Source: JADFOI01 sp965218935 (GTDB lineage Bacteria > Acidobacteriota > UBA6911 > RPQK01 > JADFOI01). From it: 64,000 nt of DNA. The stretch lies in NCBI GenBank assembly GCA_965218935.1, contig CBDCMH010000005.1, positions 342,734-406,733 of the forward strand, read 5' to 3'. This document shows positions 30,308 to 39,827 of the stretch, one piece after another; the first letter of the stretch is position 1, and each line of letters opens with the position of its first letter. The translations under genes and the position numbers were made by a program. Below the pieces are notes generated by a model. The model made no database searches, was not told the origin of the DNA, and saw only the letters and a program-made list of their open reading frames with translations.

Positions 30308-32818
30308 TCAGGTCCCTACATCATCCCGGCCATAGATCTCTTCCAGTTTTTTCAAAGCCCTCTGCAGAGACTGATGATCTTCGAGCATCCCTTCAAAAAG
30401 CTCACCTTTTCGGTCCAAGCGGCGGAAGATGGTTTTCAAGTTAAACGAGTCGGGTCGAAGCTGAGGCCTAACCTCCTTCCACTCCAGGGGAGTCGATACA
30501 GGCGCTCCCGGACGCGGTCTCAAACAATAAGGGCTGGCGATGGTCTTGCCTTGGCCATTCTGCAGATAATCCACATACACTCTGTTCTTGCGTTTCTCCG
30601 TACTCCGCTCCAGGGTGGCGATCTCTTCCAACCCGTCCACTGTAAGACGTGCCATAATCTCGGCAAAGTTGCGGACATCCTCATAACTGTAACGGGGTTG
30701 CAACGGAATCAGGATATGGAGTCCGGTCGCTCCTGATGTCTTCGGATAGGTTCTCAAGTCAAGCGACTCAGCAATCTCTCGAACCTTTTGTGCAACTTGG
30801 CTGACGGCCGAAAAAGACACTCCCTCACTCGGATCCAGGTCCATGATAAGAAAATCCGGACAGCCCAGCTGATCGACACGGCTACTCCAGGGGTGCTGGG
30901 CAATACAGGCCAGATTGGCCAGATAGACAAGAGTCCGTCGATCATTGCACAGGATATAACGAATCGTTCTCTCGGCTGAGTCCGATTTCACGCTAACAGT
31001 ACTGATCCACTCGGGCAAAAATTCAGGGGCGTTTTTCTGATAAAAACTCTCTCCCTCCATGCCATCCGGAAACCGTTCCAGCACCATGGGACGATGGGCC
31101 AGGTAGGGAACCAGGACGTCTCCTATCTCATGATAAAACTGCACCAGATCCCGCTTTGTGTATCCTTCGCTGGGCCAGAACACCTTGTCGAGATTGGAAA
31201 GAAAACCGTAGGGGAGATCCTGGGCCTGCTCTTCCGGCTCTTTACCCATTTCTCTTTGACACTCCTTGGGCTCTCGATCAAGCCTCAGACCGGCAAAAAT
31301 TGGAGCACGAAGGTAACCCTTCGGGGTCCACTCGTTAAATTTGACCTGGCAGACCAAATCGGGTTTTACCCAGGCCTTGATTTTCAGGCCTTTCGGTACC
31401 GATTCAAACGGATTCTTGCGCCGTGCTCTTTTCTTCAGCTGGCCATAGACGTGTTCCAACTGAGTCTCATCAAAACCACTGCCGGTTCGTCCAACGTAAA
31501 CCAACTTTTCCTGCTCAAACAGGCCTAAGAGGAGTGCTCCGAAGTGCTTCCGACTGCGGGAGGGCAGCGTGTAGCCTCCAATGACAAACTCCTGCTGCTG
31601 CGCACATTTAACTTTCACCCACTGGCGGCTCCGCTGGCCTCGATAGGTGCTGGTGATATCTTTGGCTATGATCCCTTCAAGACCCTTCTCACAGGCCAGG
31701 CTCAAGAACTCTTGACCCTGGCTGCTGACACTGGCCGCACATCGAAGGAAGCGGCCTTGGGGATCCAGTGCCTTGAGGATCTTCTTGCGTTCCGCAAGGG
31801 TCACGCCCCGCAGGTCATATCCCTCACAGGCAAGGAGGTCAAAAACTAAATAGTAGGCGGGAACCTCTTCCGTAAACTTGCTGACGGCAGAGCGGTTGAC
31901 CCGACCGAGCCGCTTTTGCAGCAACTGAAAACGAGAGCGCCCCTCCTCATCGAGAGCCACGATTTCTCCATCCAGGCAGAAGGAGTTGGCAGGGATTTCT
32001 TTCAATTCATCCAGGATCTCCGGGAACTGGCGCTCAAAGGGTTTGAGATTGTGCGAATAGAGCTGCAGCTGATCCTGCCTTTTTACTGCCAGGGCTCTCA
32101 CTCCATCGTACTTGAGCTCACAAATCCAGTGAGGACCTTCTGGAACCTGGCTCATCAAGGTGGCCAACATCGGCTTGGCTTGCCCTTTAATCTCCCGGGG
32201 TTGAATTTCAAGTTCTTCCAGCAATCGCTGCGTGCGGCTGTGCCAGGTGGGTGCATCCCCCGCCTGGACTTCATCCACCTCCAGGCCCGAAAGGACGGAC
32301 TCGGGTGCCTCTTTGACAATCTCAGTCTCCGAGTCGGCATACTCGTCCGATTTCTTGAAAAAGAGCCATTGATTTTCTTGGTCAGCCTTCAACTTGATCA
32401 GCAACCACATCCCCTTGAGCTTTCGGCCGTGAAGACGCAGGTCGAGTTTCCCCTTTTTCCAGGCTTGAACGGGATCGATCTCGTCCCCCAGACACTCGTA
32501 GGTCCCTCGATCCCACACGATGACCTTGCCTGCCCCGTATTCTTCTTCGGGAATGATGCCCTCAAAATCACCATATTCAAGAGGATGGTCTTCGACCTGA
32601 ACGGCAAGGCGTTTCCGGGAAGAGTTCAATGAAGGACCCTTAGGGACCGCCCAGGAGCGCAAAACTCCCTCCATTTCCAGTCGGAGGTCGTAATGAAGGC
32701 GTCGTGCTCGATGTTTCTGGATCACGAACCGAAACTCCGGCCCGGATTCCGGTCCCTTGCCACGGGGTTCCGGGGTTTTGGAAAAATCTCGCTTTCGCTT
32801 GTACCTGTCGAGATCCAT
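30308..32818 (-). CDS. ligD: ATP-dependent DNA ligase LigD (PE-ligase-polymerase)
   Basis: An 836-aa NHEJ enzyme. Order: 3'-phosphoesterase (residues about 20-160: FVIQKHRARRLHYDLRLEME), ATP-dependent ligase (about 215-510, adenylated Lys in ICELKYDGVRALAV, DGEIVALDE), then primase-polymerase (about 535-830: DLDPSEGVSFSAV, SGATGLHILIPLQ). This domain order matches Pseudomonas LigD, not the mycobacterial one. Works with Ku (18258-19100). It lies in an operon after DUF6677, the 55-aa protein and VanZ; ATG 32818. Confidence 0.96.
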   Translation of the reverse strand: MDLDRYKRKRDFSKTPEPRGKGPESGPEFRFVIQKHRARRLHYDLRLEMEGVLRSWAVPKGPSLNSSRKRLAVQVEDHPLEYGDFEGIIPEEEYGAGKVIVWDRGTYECLGDEIDPVQAWKKGKLDLRLHGRKLKGMWLLIKLKADQENQWLFFKKSDEYADSETEIVKEAPESVLSGLEVDEVQAGDAPTWHSRTQRLLEELEIQPREIKGQAKPMLATLMSQVPEGPHWICELKYDGVRALAVKRQDQLQLYSHNLKPFERQFPEILDELKEIPANSFCLDGEIVALDEEGRSRFQLLQKRLGRVNRSAVSKFTEEVPAYYLVFDLLACEGYDLRGVTLAERKKILKALDPQGRFLRCAASVSSQGQEFLSLACEKGLEGIIAKDITSTYRGQRSRQWVKVKCAQQQEFVIGGYTLPSRSRKHFGALLLGLFEQEKLVYVGRTGSGFDETQLEHVYGQLKKRARRKNPFESVPKGLKIKAWVKPDLVCQVKFNEWTPKGYLRAPIFAGLRLDREPKECQREMGKEPEEQAQDLPYGFLSNLDKVFWPSEGYTKRDLVQFYHEIGDVLVPYLAHRPMVLERFPDGMEGESFYQKNAPEFLPEWISTVSVKSDSAERTIRYILCNDRRTLVYLANLACIAQHPWSSRVDQLGCPDFLIMDLDPSEGVSFSAVSQVAQKVREIAESLDLRTYPKTSGATGLHILIPLQPRYSYEDVRNFAEIMARLTVDGLEEIATLERSTEKRKNRVYVDYLQNGQGKTIASPYCLRPRPGAPVSTPLEWKEVRPQLRPDSFNLKTIFRRLDRKGELFEGMLEDHQSLQRALKKLEEIYGRDDVGT

Positions 32819-32834
32819 TAGTGCCTCATCCCGG

Positions 32835-33206
32835 CTAGCGCCACTTTCCCCTTCGCGTCAGCCACACCACACCCACAAAAGCTGTGGCTCCCAACACATC
32901 CATTCCGACGTCACCTAAGGATGCCACTCGATCGGGAACGAAGGATTGATGGAATTCGTCGCCGATCGCATAGAGGGCGGCGATCCCACCCAACAGAAGA
33001 GCACTCTTCGAGGTTAGAGGCCGGTGGAATCCCGAAGTCGCTCCCCAGGTCAGAGTCAGTCCAAAGAGGGCGTATTCGAAAAAATGGGCTGCATAGTCGG
33101 GTACGGTTTGTGCGCCGGGGGGATTGCTTTGATGGGAAAGAAAAAAGATGAGGGCGGCGTAGAGAAAGGCCGGCACCCAGTAGCGAAAGCTAGCGTCTCG
33201 TCCCAC
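32835..33206 (-). CDS. VanZ-like family membrane protein
   Basis: A 123-aa (from GTG 33206) VanZ-like protein with four hydrophobic helices. Characteristic pieces are FFLSHQSNPPGAQTVPDYAAH, trimmed of its first helix, and GDEFHQSFVPDRVASLGDVG. VanZ is associated with teicoplanin resistance, but most homologues have no known role. The only nearby start codons, GTG 33206 and TTG 33215, lie inside the 48-bp GTGTCTCG palindrome, so the N-terminus (MGRDAS…) is element-derived. The frame is open to 33434, but that upstream stretch is the 55-aa gene in another frame. Confidence 0.8.
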   Translation of the reverse strand: MGRDASFRYWVPAFLYAALIFFLSHQSNPPGAQTVPDYAAHFFEYALFGLTLTWGATSGFHRPLTSKSALLLGGIAALYAIGDEFHQSFVPDRVASLGDVGMDVLGATAFVGVVWLTRRGKWR

Positions 33207-33238
33207 AAATGTCAAGGTATTCCTGGGACGAGACACTA
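33191..33238. mobile_element. GTGTCTCG-family palindromic derivative (48 bp)
   Basis: TAGCGTCTCGTCCCACAAAT at the left pairs with GGGACGAGACACTA at the right. It retains the TGTCAAGGTATTCC segment seen in other copies and is flanked by TA. One end forms the stop codon of the 55-aa gene; the other supplies the start region of VanZ. Confidence 0.88.
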
Positions 33239-33403
33239 TGGAACACTGTACATGATCCAAGCAGCCGCAAACGAGCCCACAACCATGTAACCCAACAGCT
33301 TCAGGAAATAGCGGATGCGTTCTTCCTGAGTCTCTTTCGTGATCAGCGTGAAAACTGTGGCAATGCAAACGGACACGATGGAGATGGAGATGTAATGATT
33401 CAC
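33236..33403 (-). CDS. small (55-aa) membrane protein
   Basis: A short frame: GTG start at 33403 overlapping the DUF6677 stop (GTGA), product VNHYISISIVSVCIATVFTL… ending AAAWIMYSVP. It shows two hydrophobic helices with a charged turn (TKETQEERIRYFLK). The 4-nt overlap, membrane pattern and tight fit between neighbours support a real gene. Its TAG stop (33238-33236) is the first three bases of the inserted palindrome, so the original C-terminus may have been at the same place. Family not recognised. Confidence 0.65.
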   Translation of the reverse strand: MNHYISISIVSVCIATVFTLITKETQEERIRYFLKLLGYMVVGSFAAAWIMYSVP

Positions 33404-33801
33404 CGTTTTCTACCCCGCGCAATATCAAAGGCATCCACCACGATGAGCATGTTGAGCAGACCGGCCGTGAAGAGAAAAGTGTTCCCGTACTCGTATCCGT
33501 AGTTGGTCACATTGCCCTCTCCCCAGGCCATCAGTTTTCCCAGAACATAGGGAAATCCAGCTCCAGCAGCTGCCGTAAACTTGAGGAGCCCAAAAAACCC
33601 GAGGCTGAAACTAAACAACCTTCCTTCCATGGCCAAGCCACAAACAAACAAGACCATGATGACCGCAAAAAACGCGATCCCTCTTCCCCACTTCTTGAGC
33701 AACAGATGGCCGGCACCAGGAACAAACCAAGCAGCCACACAGATCCAGACAGGATGAAACATGAAGGGTCGATGATAGGAAAGAATGGACCGCCAGGTCA
33801 A
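33400..33801 (-). CDS. DUF6677-type membrane protein
   Basis: A 133-aa protein with about three transmembrane helices and the conserved WFVPGAGHLLLKKWGRGIAF plus a C-terminal NTFLFTAGLLNMLIVVDAFD. It resembles the small acidobacterial DUF6677 family; function unknown. It is first in the minus-strand run DUF6677, 55-aa protein, VanZ, ligD, yheT. It is divergent from the aminotransferase gene. Confidence 0.75.
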   Translation of the reverse strand: MTWRSILSYHRPFMFHPVWICVAAWFVPGAGHLLLKKWGRGIAFFAVIMVLFVCGLAMEGRLFSFSLGFFGLLKFTAAAGAGFPYVLGKLMAWGEGNVTNYGYEYGNTFLFTAGLLNMLIVVDAFDIARGRKR

Positions 33802-33893
33802 GGCAGCCGACCTTCGGGCAAGCCCGTCTAGCCTGCGGGCATCTTATGTGGCCCATTCGACAGCACGAATGTCTCCACCTATGTTCTTTGTAG

Positions 33894-33899
33894 TATCAT
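33894..33899 (+). promoter_or_regulatory. candidate -10 box for the aminotransferase-serA operon
   Basis: TATCAT ends 6 bp before ATG 33906, with no Shine-Dalgarno between: the same leaderless arrangement as at moxR and the gene at 12953. No clear -35 was found. Confidence 0.35.
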
Positions 33900-33905
33900 T
33901 TGCCG

Positions 33906-35099
33906 ATGCACAAAACGAGACTATTTACGCCAGGACCCACTCCACTGATGCCCGAGGCTCAACTCGCGATGTCGCGTCCCCTTATTCATCATCGGACGAC
34001 CCAGTTTACCGAGCTGTTTCTGGAGACTCGTCAGAATCTGCAGAAGATCTTCAGAACCGAGAACGATATCGTCATTTTGTCGTCCTCTGGGACAGGAGCT
34101 ATGGAAGCGGCTGTGTCGAGTCTATTGTCTCCGGATGACCCGGCTCTTGCTGTCGTGACCGGCAAGTTTGGCGAGCGTTGGGTCAACATCTGCCAAAGCA
34201 ACGGCATTCCCTGCACCTCTCTTGAGAAGGAATACGGGGAGGCGGCCTCGGCAGAGGAAATCTGTGCAGCGCTGGAAAACAATCCAGGGATTCGGGCGGT
34301 TCTGATCCAGGGATGCGAAACCTCGACGGCTGCTTCCCACGATCTGGAGGCGATCGCCCAGTTGGTTGGCGCCAAATTTCCCAAGGTCTTCATCGTGGTC
34401 GACGCCATCACGGCTTTATTGACCCAGCCCGTTGAGACAGACCAGTTGGGACTGGATATCGTCATTAGCGGATCTCAAAAATCTTTTGCTGTCTCCCCGG
34501 GGTTGTCTTTCCTGACGCTGAGTCCCAGGGCGATTGAAAAAATCGAAGCCAACTCCTCGCGTCCCTTCTACTTCGATTTGCTCCAAGAAGTGAATCAACA
34601 GCGGAAGGGCCAGAGTGCTTTCACACCTGCAATTTCATTGGTTGTGGGCCTGAACGAAACAACCCGGGAAATCCTTCGCCAGGGTCCCGATCACGTGTTG
34701 GCCGATGCCGAGTTGATGGCCCGCGGTACGCGAGAAGGGCTTCTGGCACTGGGCTTCAGGATTCTCTCCTCCTCTCCAGCCAACGCGGTGACAGCGGCCT
34801 TTCCGCCGGATGGCGTAGCTGCTGCCGAGCTTGCGAGGAAACTCGAAGTTGAGTTCGGAATCAAGGTGGCGGGCGGACAAGGTAAACTGAAGAACAAGAT
34901 TGTCCGAATTGCCCATTTGGGCTATTTTGACTTGCTCGATGTTTTCTCAGTGCTTTCCGCTATCGAACTCTGCCTCATTAGGATGGGAAGGGAGGTTGAT
35001 CTGGGTTGCAGCGTTCGGGCCGCCATGATCGAAGCTGCCGGTATGCAAGAACACGGAAAAGGTCGGAATACGAAGGCGTATATTCACGAACCATCATGA
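33906..35099 (+). CDS. class V aminotransferase (serine-pyruvate / phosphoserine type)
   Basis: A 397-aa PLP enzyme of the alanine/serine-glyoxylate aminotransferase group. RLFTPGPTPLMPEAQLAMSR opens the fold, ILSSSGTGAMEAAV binds phosphate, VVDAITALLTQP holds the PLP-contacting Asp, and GSQKSFAVSPGLSF has the catalytic Lys. The coupled gene downstream is serA, so the likely role is the second step of serine synthesis (3-phosphohydroxypyruvate to phosphoserine); this is inference from context. TTG 33900 is an alternative start. The stop overlaps the serA ATG (ATGA). Confidence 0.88.
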   Translation: MHKTRLFTPGPTPLMPEAQLAMSRPLIHHRTTQFTELFLETRQNLQKIFRTENDIVILSSSGTGAMEAAVSSLLSPDDPALAVVTGKFGERWVNICQSNGIPCTSLEKEYGEAASAEEICAALENNPGIRAVLIQGCETSTAASHDLEAIAQLVGAKFPKVFIVVDAITALLTQPVETDQLGLDIVISGSQKSFAVSPGLSFLTLSPRAIEKIEANSSRPFYFDLLQEVNQQRKGQSAFTPAISLVVGLNETTREILRQGPDHVLADAELMARGTREGLLALGFRILSSSPANAVTAAFPPDGVAAAELARKLEVEFGIKVAGGQGKLKNKIVRIAHLGYFDLLDVFSVLSAIELCLIRMGREVDLGCSVRAAMIEAAGMQEHGKGRNTKAYIHEPS

Positions 35100-36676
35100 A
35101 AGTTTTGATTACCGATCCACTCTCGGAAGAGGGAGTGGATTATCTGAAGCAACAACCCAACCTTGAAGTCGTTTACCAGTCCGACCTTTCGTTGGACGTC
35201 TTGTTGTCGGAAATCCGTGACGCTGAAGGACTGATTGTTCGCAGTAAAACGCAGGTCACTCAGGAGGTCATCGAGGCAGCTTCACGACTTCGCGTGATCG
35301 GGCGCGCAGGGGCGGGTGTGGACAATATCGACCTGGAAGCGGCCACCCACAAAGGCGTCGTGGTGATGAATATTCCGGGTGGCAACAGCATCAGTGTTGC
35401 AGAGCACGCCTTTGCCTTACTCCTTGCCTTGGCACGCAAGGTTCCCTTCGCCGATCTTTCATTGCGAGCAGGAGTTTGGAACAAGAAGGCATTTGTTGGA
35501 CAAGAGCTTCAAAATAAGACTTTGGGCCTGCTCGGATTGGGAAAGATCGGCTCCATCATGGCCCAACACGCACAGTCCTTTCGCCTGAAAGTCCTGGCCT
35601 ATGATCCTTTCGTCAGTGAGGACTACACACGCGATCTGGGTGTCGAGCTCCGAACTCTAGAAGAAGTCTTGTCTGAATCTGACTTCGTCAGTCTGCATGC
35701 TCCACTGAATGAGAAAACCAGGGGCATGATCAGTAAAGACACCTTAAAGTTGATGAAGAAAGGAGCCTTCCTGATCAATGCGTCCCGGGGTGATCTCGTG
35801 GTGGAGGAGGATCTCGCCGACGCACTGGAGAAGGGACAGCTCGGAGGCGCCGCTTTGGATGTCTTCGAGAATGAACCGAAGATTCACCCTCGACTTCTCG
35901 CTTCAGAGCACACGGTCCTGACTCCTCACATAGCCGCTTCCACGGTGGAGGCTCAGTCCAAGGTGGGTTACGACATCGCCCAACAGATGGCCGCTTACCT
36001 GCAAAATGAAGTGATCGTCAACGCAGTCAACTTTCCTTCCATGACGCCTAAGGAATTGGAACAGATCCAGCCCTATTTGGGTTTAGCTGATAAATTGGGT
36101 TCTTTCATCAGCCAGGTTTCACAAATCCGCCTCTCAGAGATCGGTATCCGCTACTATGGTGATTTCGCCCAGTTGAATTACAAACCCATCAGTAATTACA
36201 TTCTAAAGGCTATCCTGAAGCCCATCCTGTCGGAAGAAATCAACCAGGTGAATGCCAGAAACTATGCAAAGGAACGTGAGATTTCAGTCATCGAAACGGT
36301 GAGCAGCCGGCAGCGCAGCTATTCCAATCTGATCAGTATCCAATTACGCTCTCCAGAGAAAACCGAGTGGATCGAAGGAGCCATCTTACATAAGGGCAAC
36401 TTCCGTTTGGTCTCCATTGATGGCATCCCCATTGAAACGGAGCTTGGGGAACACATCCTCTTCATCCGAAACCAGGATACCCCGGGGGTTATCGGGCTGG
36501 TGGGCACAATCCTGGGTAAGGCCAAGATCAACATCGCTTCCTTTGTACTGGGTCGGGATGGAGATGGTACTCATGCGGTGGCAGTGGTGAATACAGACGG
36601 CGAGATTTCCGAAGAGGTCATGCAGGAGATCCGGAGTATTCCGGCCGTGCAATTCCTTCTACCGATACGCCTATGA
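35096..36676 (+). CDS. serA: D-3-phosphoglycerate dehydrogenase
   Basis: A 526-aa long-form SerA: catalyses 3-phosphoglycerate to 3-phosphohydroxypyruvate with NAD+, the first step of serine synthesis. NAD-binding GLLGLGKIGSIMAQHA, the catalytic region NASRGDLVVEEDLADALEKG, and His in LTPHIAASTVEAQ are present. An intervening ASB domain and a C-terminal ACT domain (ILFIRNQDTPGVIGLVGTIL) suggest serine feedback. The frame opens further upstream, but ATG 35096 overlaps the aminotransferase stop by 4 nt and gives the classic MKVLITDPL start. Confidence 0.95.
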   Translation: MKVLITDPLSEEGVDYLKQQPNLEVVYQSDLSLDVLLSEIRDAEGLIVRSKTQVTQEVIEAASRLRVIGRAGAGVDNIDLEAATHKGVVVMNIPGGNSISVAEHAFALLLALARKVPFADLSLRAGVWNKKAFVGQELQNKTLGLLGLGKIGSIMAQHAQSFRLKVLAYDPFVSEDYTRDLGVELRTLEEVLSESDFVSLHAPLNEKTRGMISKDTLKLMKKGAFLINASRGDLVVEEDLADALEKGQLGGAALDVFENEPKIHPRLLASEHTVLTPHIAASTVEAQSKVGYDIAQQMAAYLQNEVIVNAVNFPSMTPKELEQIQPYLGLADKLGSFISQVSQIRLSEIGIRYYGDFAQLNYKPISNYILKAILKPILSEEINQVNARNYAKEREISVIETVSSRQRSYSNLISIQLRSPEKTEWIEGAILHKGNFRLVSIDGIPIETELGEHILFIRNQDTPGVIGLVGTILGKAKINIASFVLGRDGDGTHAVAVVNTDGEISEEVMQEIRSIPAVQFLLPIRL

Positions 36677-36782
36677 CCCCGCGGATGACGCGAATCTGCG
36701 CTGATCTGTGAAAAGGGCAAACCCACCTGACACCCTCTTATTTTCTTAGGACTAGTCCTCAAACTGAAGTCGTGTTAGCCTA

Positions 36783-38829
36783 ACTTCCGCGGTCCGCTGA
36801 ACGATTTTCACCTACTTTGCCTGGTCGACGTTGGCAAGTCCTTTATTTTCAACGAGCGCCTTGATAGATTGGCAAAATAGTGACTAACGTGACTAAGTAC
36901 AGTCCTGTTTGAGTCAGGTGGGTATGATATATATAGTGATTAATGTACATCCGAAAAACCAGTCGCATCTACAAGGGCAAGGAGTACACGAACTACCTGC
37001 TGGTGAAGTCGGTTCAGACTCCCCAGGGACCCCGCCAAAGAACGATTTGCTCTCTGGGCAATCTCGCCCCGGCACCCCCAGAAGAATGGCTGACCCTGGC
37101 CCACAAGCTGGAGTCGGCTTTGCGCGGCCAGCTTTCGCTGGAAGCTCCCGATGAAAAAACCCAAACTCTGCTGCAAAGGGCTCGGCGGGGCCGGCGCCGG
37201 CGAGAGCCCGAGCCTGGGGCAGAACTGGTCACCGTCGATGTGGAGCGGATTGAATTGGACGAGGCACGGGAAGCCGGGCCCGTGCACGTTGGACATCAGA
37301 TGTGGCGGCGCTTGGGGGTGGACGAGATTCTCAGGCGTGCGGGCTTGTCGCAACGTGGGTGTCTGTTGAGCGAAGCGATGACGCTTAACCGGCTGATCTG
37401 TCCGCTTTCGGAACGGGCCATGCCCGACTGGATCCGCCGCACGGCGATGGGGGACATTCTGGGAGAGGACTTCTCGACGCTGCAGGAGGATGCGCTGTAT
37501 CGGAACCTGGATCGGCTGCATCCAAATCGGGAGCCGATCGAGCGGGAGCTGGCGGAGCGGGAGAGAAGGCTTTTCAACCTGGAAGAGACGGTCTATCTCT
37601 ACGACCTGACGTCGACCTACTTTGAGGGTCAGGCGGAAGCCAACCCCCAGGCCAAGCGGGGCTACTCGCGCGATAAACGTCCGGACTGCAAGCAGGTGGT
37701 GGTCGGGCTGGTGCTCGATGAGGAGGGTTTTCCCAAGGCCCACGACGTGTTTGACGGAAACGTGCAGGACCGCGCCACCGTTGATCAGATGTTGGATAGG
37801 TTAGAGAAACGAACGGGCCACAAAGTAGGCTCGACGGTGGTGGTGGATCGCGGCATGGCTTATGAGGAGAACCTCGAGCAGATCCGGCAGCGTCAGTATC
37901 ACTACATTGTGGCGGGACGACAGTCGGAGCGAAATGAGTGGATAGAGGAGCTGGAGAAGGAAGACGACTGGGAAGAGATCATTCGGATCCCTTCCCCCCG
38001 GAATCCGTTTCAGAAGAAGAGCCGGGTCGAGATCAAACGGCGCAAGAAAGGCGATGAGGTCTACATTCTTTGTCGCAGCGAAGGTCGTGAACAGAAGGAC
38101 CGAGCGATCCGGGAGAAGCAGCAACAGAGGCTGATCCGCGACTTAGAGAAGCTCCAGGCCCGGGTGCAACGGGGGCACCTGAAGAAGACGGAGAAGATTC
38201 ACCAGGCCATCGGTCGTCTCAAGGAACGCTATCCCCGTGTGGCCCGCTACTTCGGAATCGAATACGACGCACAGAAGCGGAACCTGGTTTGGCAAGAGAA
38301 GGCAGAGAAGAAAGCGATCGCGGAGAAGCTCGACGGCAGCTACGTGCTGAAGACGGATCGGCAGGATCTGACCGCCGATGAGATCTGGCGCACCTACCTT
38401 CTGCTGACGCGTGTGGAACAGGCCTTCCGGGATATGAAGACCCCGCTGATGGAGCGTCCCATTTTCCACCAACTGAAGCACCGTACCCAGGCCCACATCT
38501 TTCTCTGCGTGCTGGCCTACCACCTGCTGGTCTCCATCGAAAAGTACTTCCTGGATGAGGGAATCCACACCTCCTGGTCGACCATCCGTCAGCAGCTCAG
38601 CACCCACCAAGTTGTGACGGTGGTCCTGCCCACAGCGAAGGGCCCCCTTCTCCGCATCCGGAAGGGAACCACGCCGGATGGCCAGCAGCGAAACATCTAC
38701 AACGTCCTCAGGGTTCCTTCGCAAGTCATGAAACCGGTTAAGACCTGGCACGCGGCGGCCCATTTGTAGTGACTGAAAAAATCATAACCCCTTACCAACA
38801 AAGGATTGTGCTCAGCGGACCGCGGAACT
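36783..38829 (+). mobile_element. IS1634-like insertion sequence
   Basis: About 2.05 kb. The imperfect terminal inverted repeats share the 16-bp core TTCCGCGGTCCGCTGA (36785-36800) and its complement (38812-38827). It carries one intact transposase. It lies between serA and ftsY, whose transcripts converge here. Exact ends and the target duplication are not certain; bases 36677-36782 show nothing else. Confidence 0.85.
36943..38769 (+). CDS. IS1634 family transposase
   Basis: A 608-aa DDE transposase of the IS4 superfamily. The N-terminus YIRKTSRIYKGKEYTNYLLV is typical of IS1634. The DDE residues appear in VYLYDLTSTYFEG, STVVVDRGMAYEENL and VEQAFRDMKTPLMERP (with the YREK-like block). Full length and undisrupted, so potentially active. 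The frame ends 43 bp before the right inverted repeat. Confidence 0.93.
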   Translation: MYIRKTSRIYKGKEYTNYLLVKSVQTPQGPRQRTICSLGNLAPAPPEEWLTLAHKLESALRGQLSLEAPDEKTQTLLQRARRGRRRREPEPGAELVTVDVERIELDEAREAGPVHVGHQMWRRLGVDEILRRAGLSQRGCLLSEAMTLNRLICPLSERAMPDWIRRTAMGDILGEDFSTLQEDALYRNLDRLHPNREPIERELAERERRLFNLEETVYLYDLTSTYFEGQAEANPQAKRGYSRDKRPDCKQVVVGLVLDEEGFPKAHDVFDGNVQDRATVDQMLDRLEKRTGHKVGSTVVVDRGMAYEENLEQIRQRQYHYIVAGRQSERNEWIEELEKEDDWEEIIRIPSPRNPFQKKSRVEIKRRKKGDEVYILCRSEGREQKDRAIREKQQQRLIRDLEKLQARVQRGHLKKTEKIHQAIGRLKERYPRVARYFGIEYDAQKRNLVWQEKAEKKAIAEKLDGSYVLKTDRQDLTADEIWRTYLLLTRVEQAFRDMKTPLMERPIFHQLKHRTQAHIFLCVLAYHLLVSIEKYFLDEGIHTSWSTIRQQLSTHQVVTVVLPTAKGPLLRIRKGTTPDGQQRNIYNVLRVPSQVMKPVKTWHAAAHL

Positions 38830-38867
38830 TGGGTTAGGGCGGATTGCAGCCCGGCTTCTCCTGCCTG

Positions 38868-39827
38868 TCAATATTCTTCCATCAGTCCCAAAGAATCGAC
38901 AAAACCCTCGGCTGAGAAGGGGATGAGATCTTCCTGATCCTCTCCGATCCCTATGTACAGTATGGGAATCTTGAGCTCCTTGACAATGGCGACCAAGATT
39001 CCCCCTTTTGCAGTTCCATCCAGTTTGGTGACGATGATTCCTGTGATTCCAATCCTGTCAAAAAATTCCCGCGCTTGATTGAGCCCATTTTGTCCCGTGG
39101 TCGCATCTAGGATCCAATAGATCGCGTGGGGAGCACCATCGACCTGTTGTCCCGCAATGCGCTTCATTTTCTCCACCTCTTGCATGAGGTGGGTTTTGGT
39201 ATGAAGTCGACCGGCGGTGTCGACAAGGAGGACATCCTTGTTTCTAGCCTTGCTGGCCGCGATTGCATCAAACAACACGGCTGCCGGATCTGCCCCCGAG
39301 GACTGCTTGACGATGTCCGTTTGGGTGCGCTCGGCCCAAATCATCAACTGTTCCACCGCCGCTGCCCGAAAGGTATCCGAAGCGCAAATCAAGACGCTCC
39401 TCTCATCCTGACTCAGACGGTGAGCCAATTTACCCACAGTGGTGGTCTTCCCTACACCGTTCACCCCCACAATAAAAACGACGTAGGGGCGGGATGGCGC
39501 AGGACTCTCATGGTATAGATCCTGGCTGGGTTTCAGGATATCCAGCATCTCTTTTCGAATCATTCTCATGACCTTGTGGCGAGTTATGATTCGTTGCCCA
39601 CGTGTCTCCTCGCGAATCTTCTCAACGATTTCCAGGGTTGTTTGGACTCCGATATCGGCGCTGACCAAAATCTCTTCCAGTTCCTGAAGTTGATCCTCGG
39701 TAACGGGGCTTTCAGCCGTTCCCATTAACTGGTTCATCTTATAATCGAGATCATCCTTGGTGGTCTGCAGCGCCTCTTTGAGCCGCTTGAAATAACCGGG
39801 TTGTTCCTGATAGTTGAAGATGCTCAT
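38868..39827 (-). CDS. ftsY: signal recognition particle receptor FtsY
   Basis: A 319-aa SRP-GTPase that docks the SRP-ribosome complex at the membrane. GTPase motifs: GVNGVGKTTTVGKLAHRL (G1), DTAGRLHTKTHLMQEVEKM (G3), TKLDGTAKGG (G4). It has only a short N-domain and no acidic A-domain. It overlaps birA by 4 nt (ATGA) and ends the valS-nadC-birA-ftsY run; the IS1634-like element lies downstream. Confidence 0.95.
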   Translation of the reverse strand: MSIFNYQEQPGYFKRLKEALQTTKDDLDYKMNQLMGTAESPVTEDQLQELEEILVSADIGVQTTLEIVEKIREETRGQRIITRHKVMRMIRKEMLDILKPSQDLYHESPAPSRPYVVFIVGVNGVGKTTTVGKLAHRLSQDERSVLICASDTFRAAAVEQLMIWAERTQTDIVKQSSGADPAAVLFDAIAASKARNKDVLLVDTAGRLHTKTHLMQEVEKMKRIAGQQVDGAPHAIYWILDATTGQNGLNQAREFFDRIGITGIIVTKLDGTAKGGILVAIVKELKIPILYIGIGEDQEDLIPFSAEGFVDSLGLMEEY

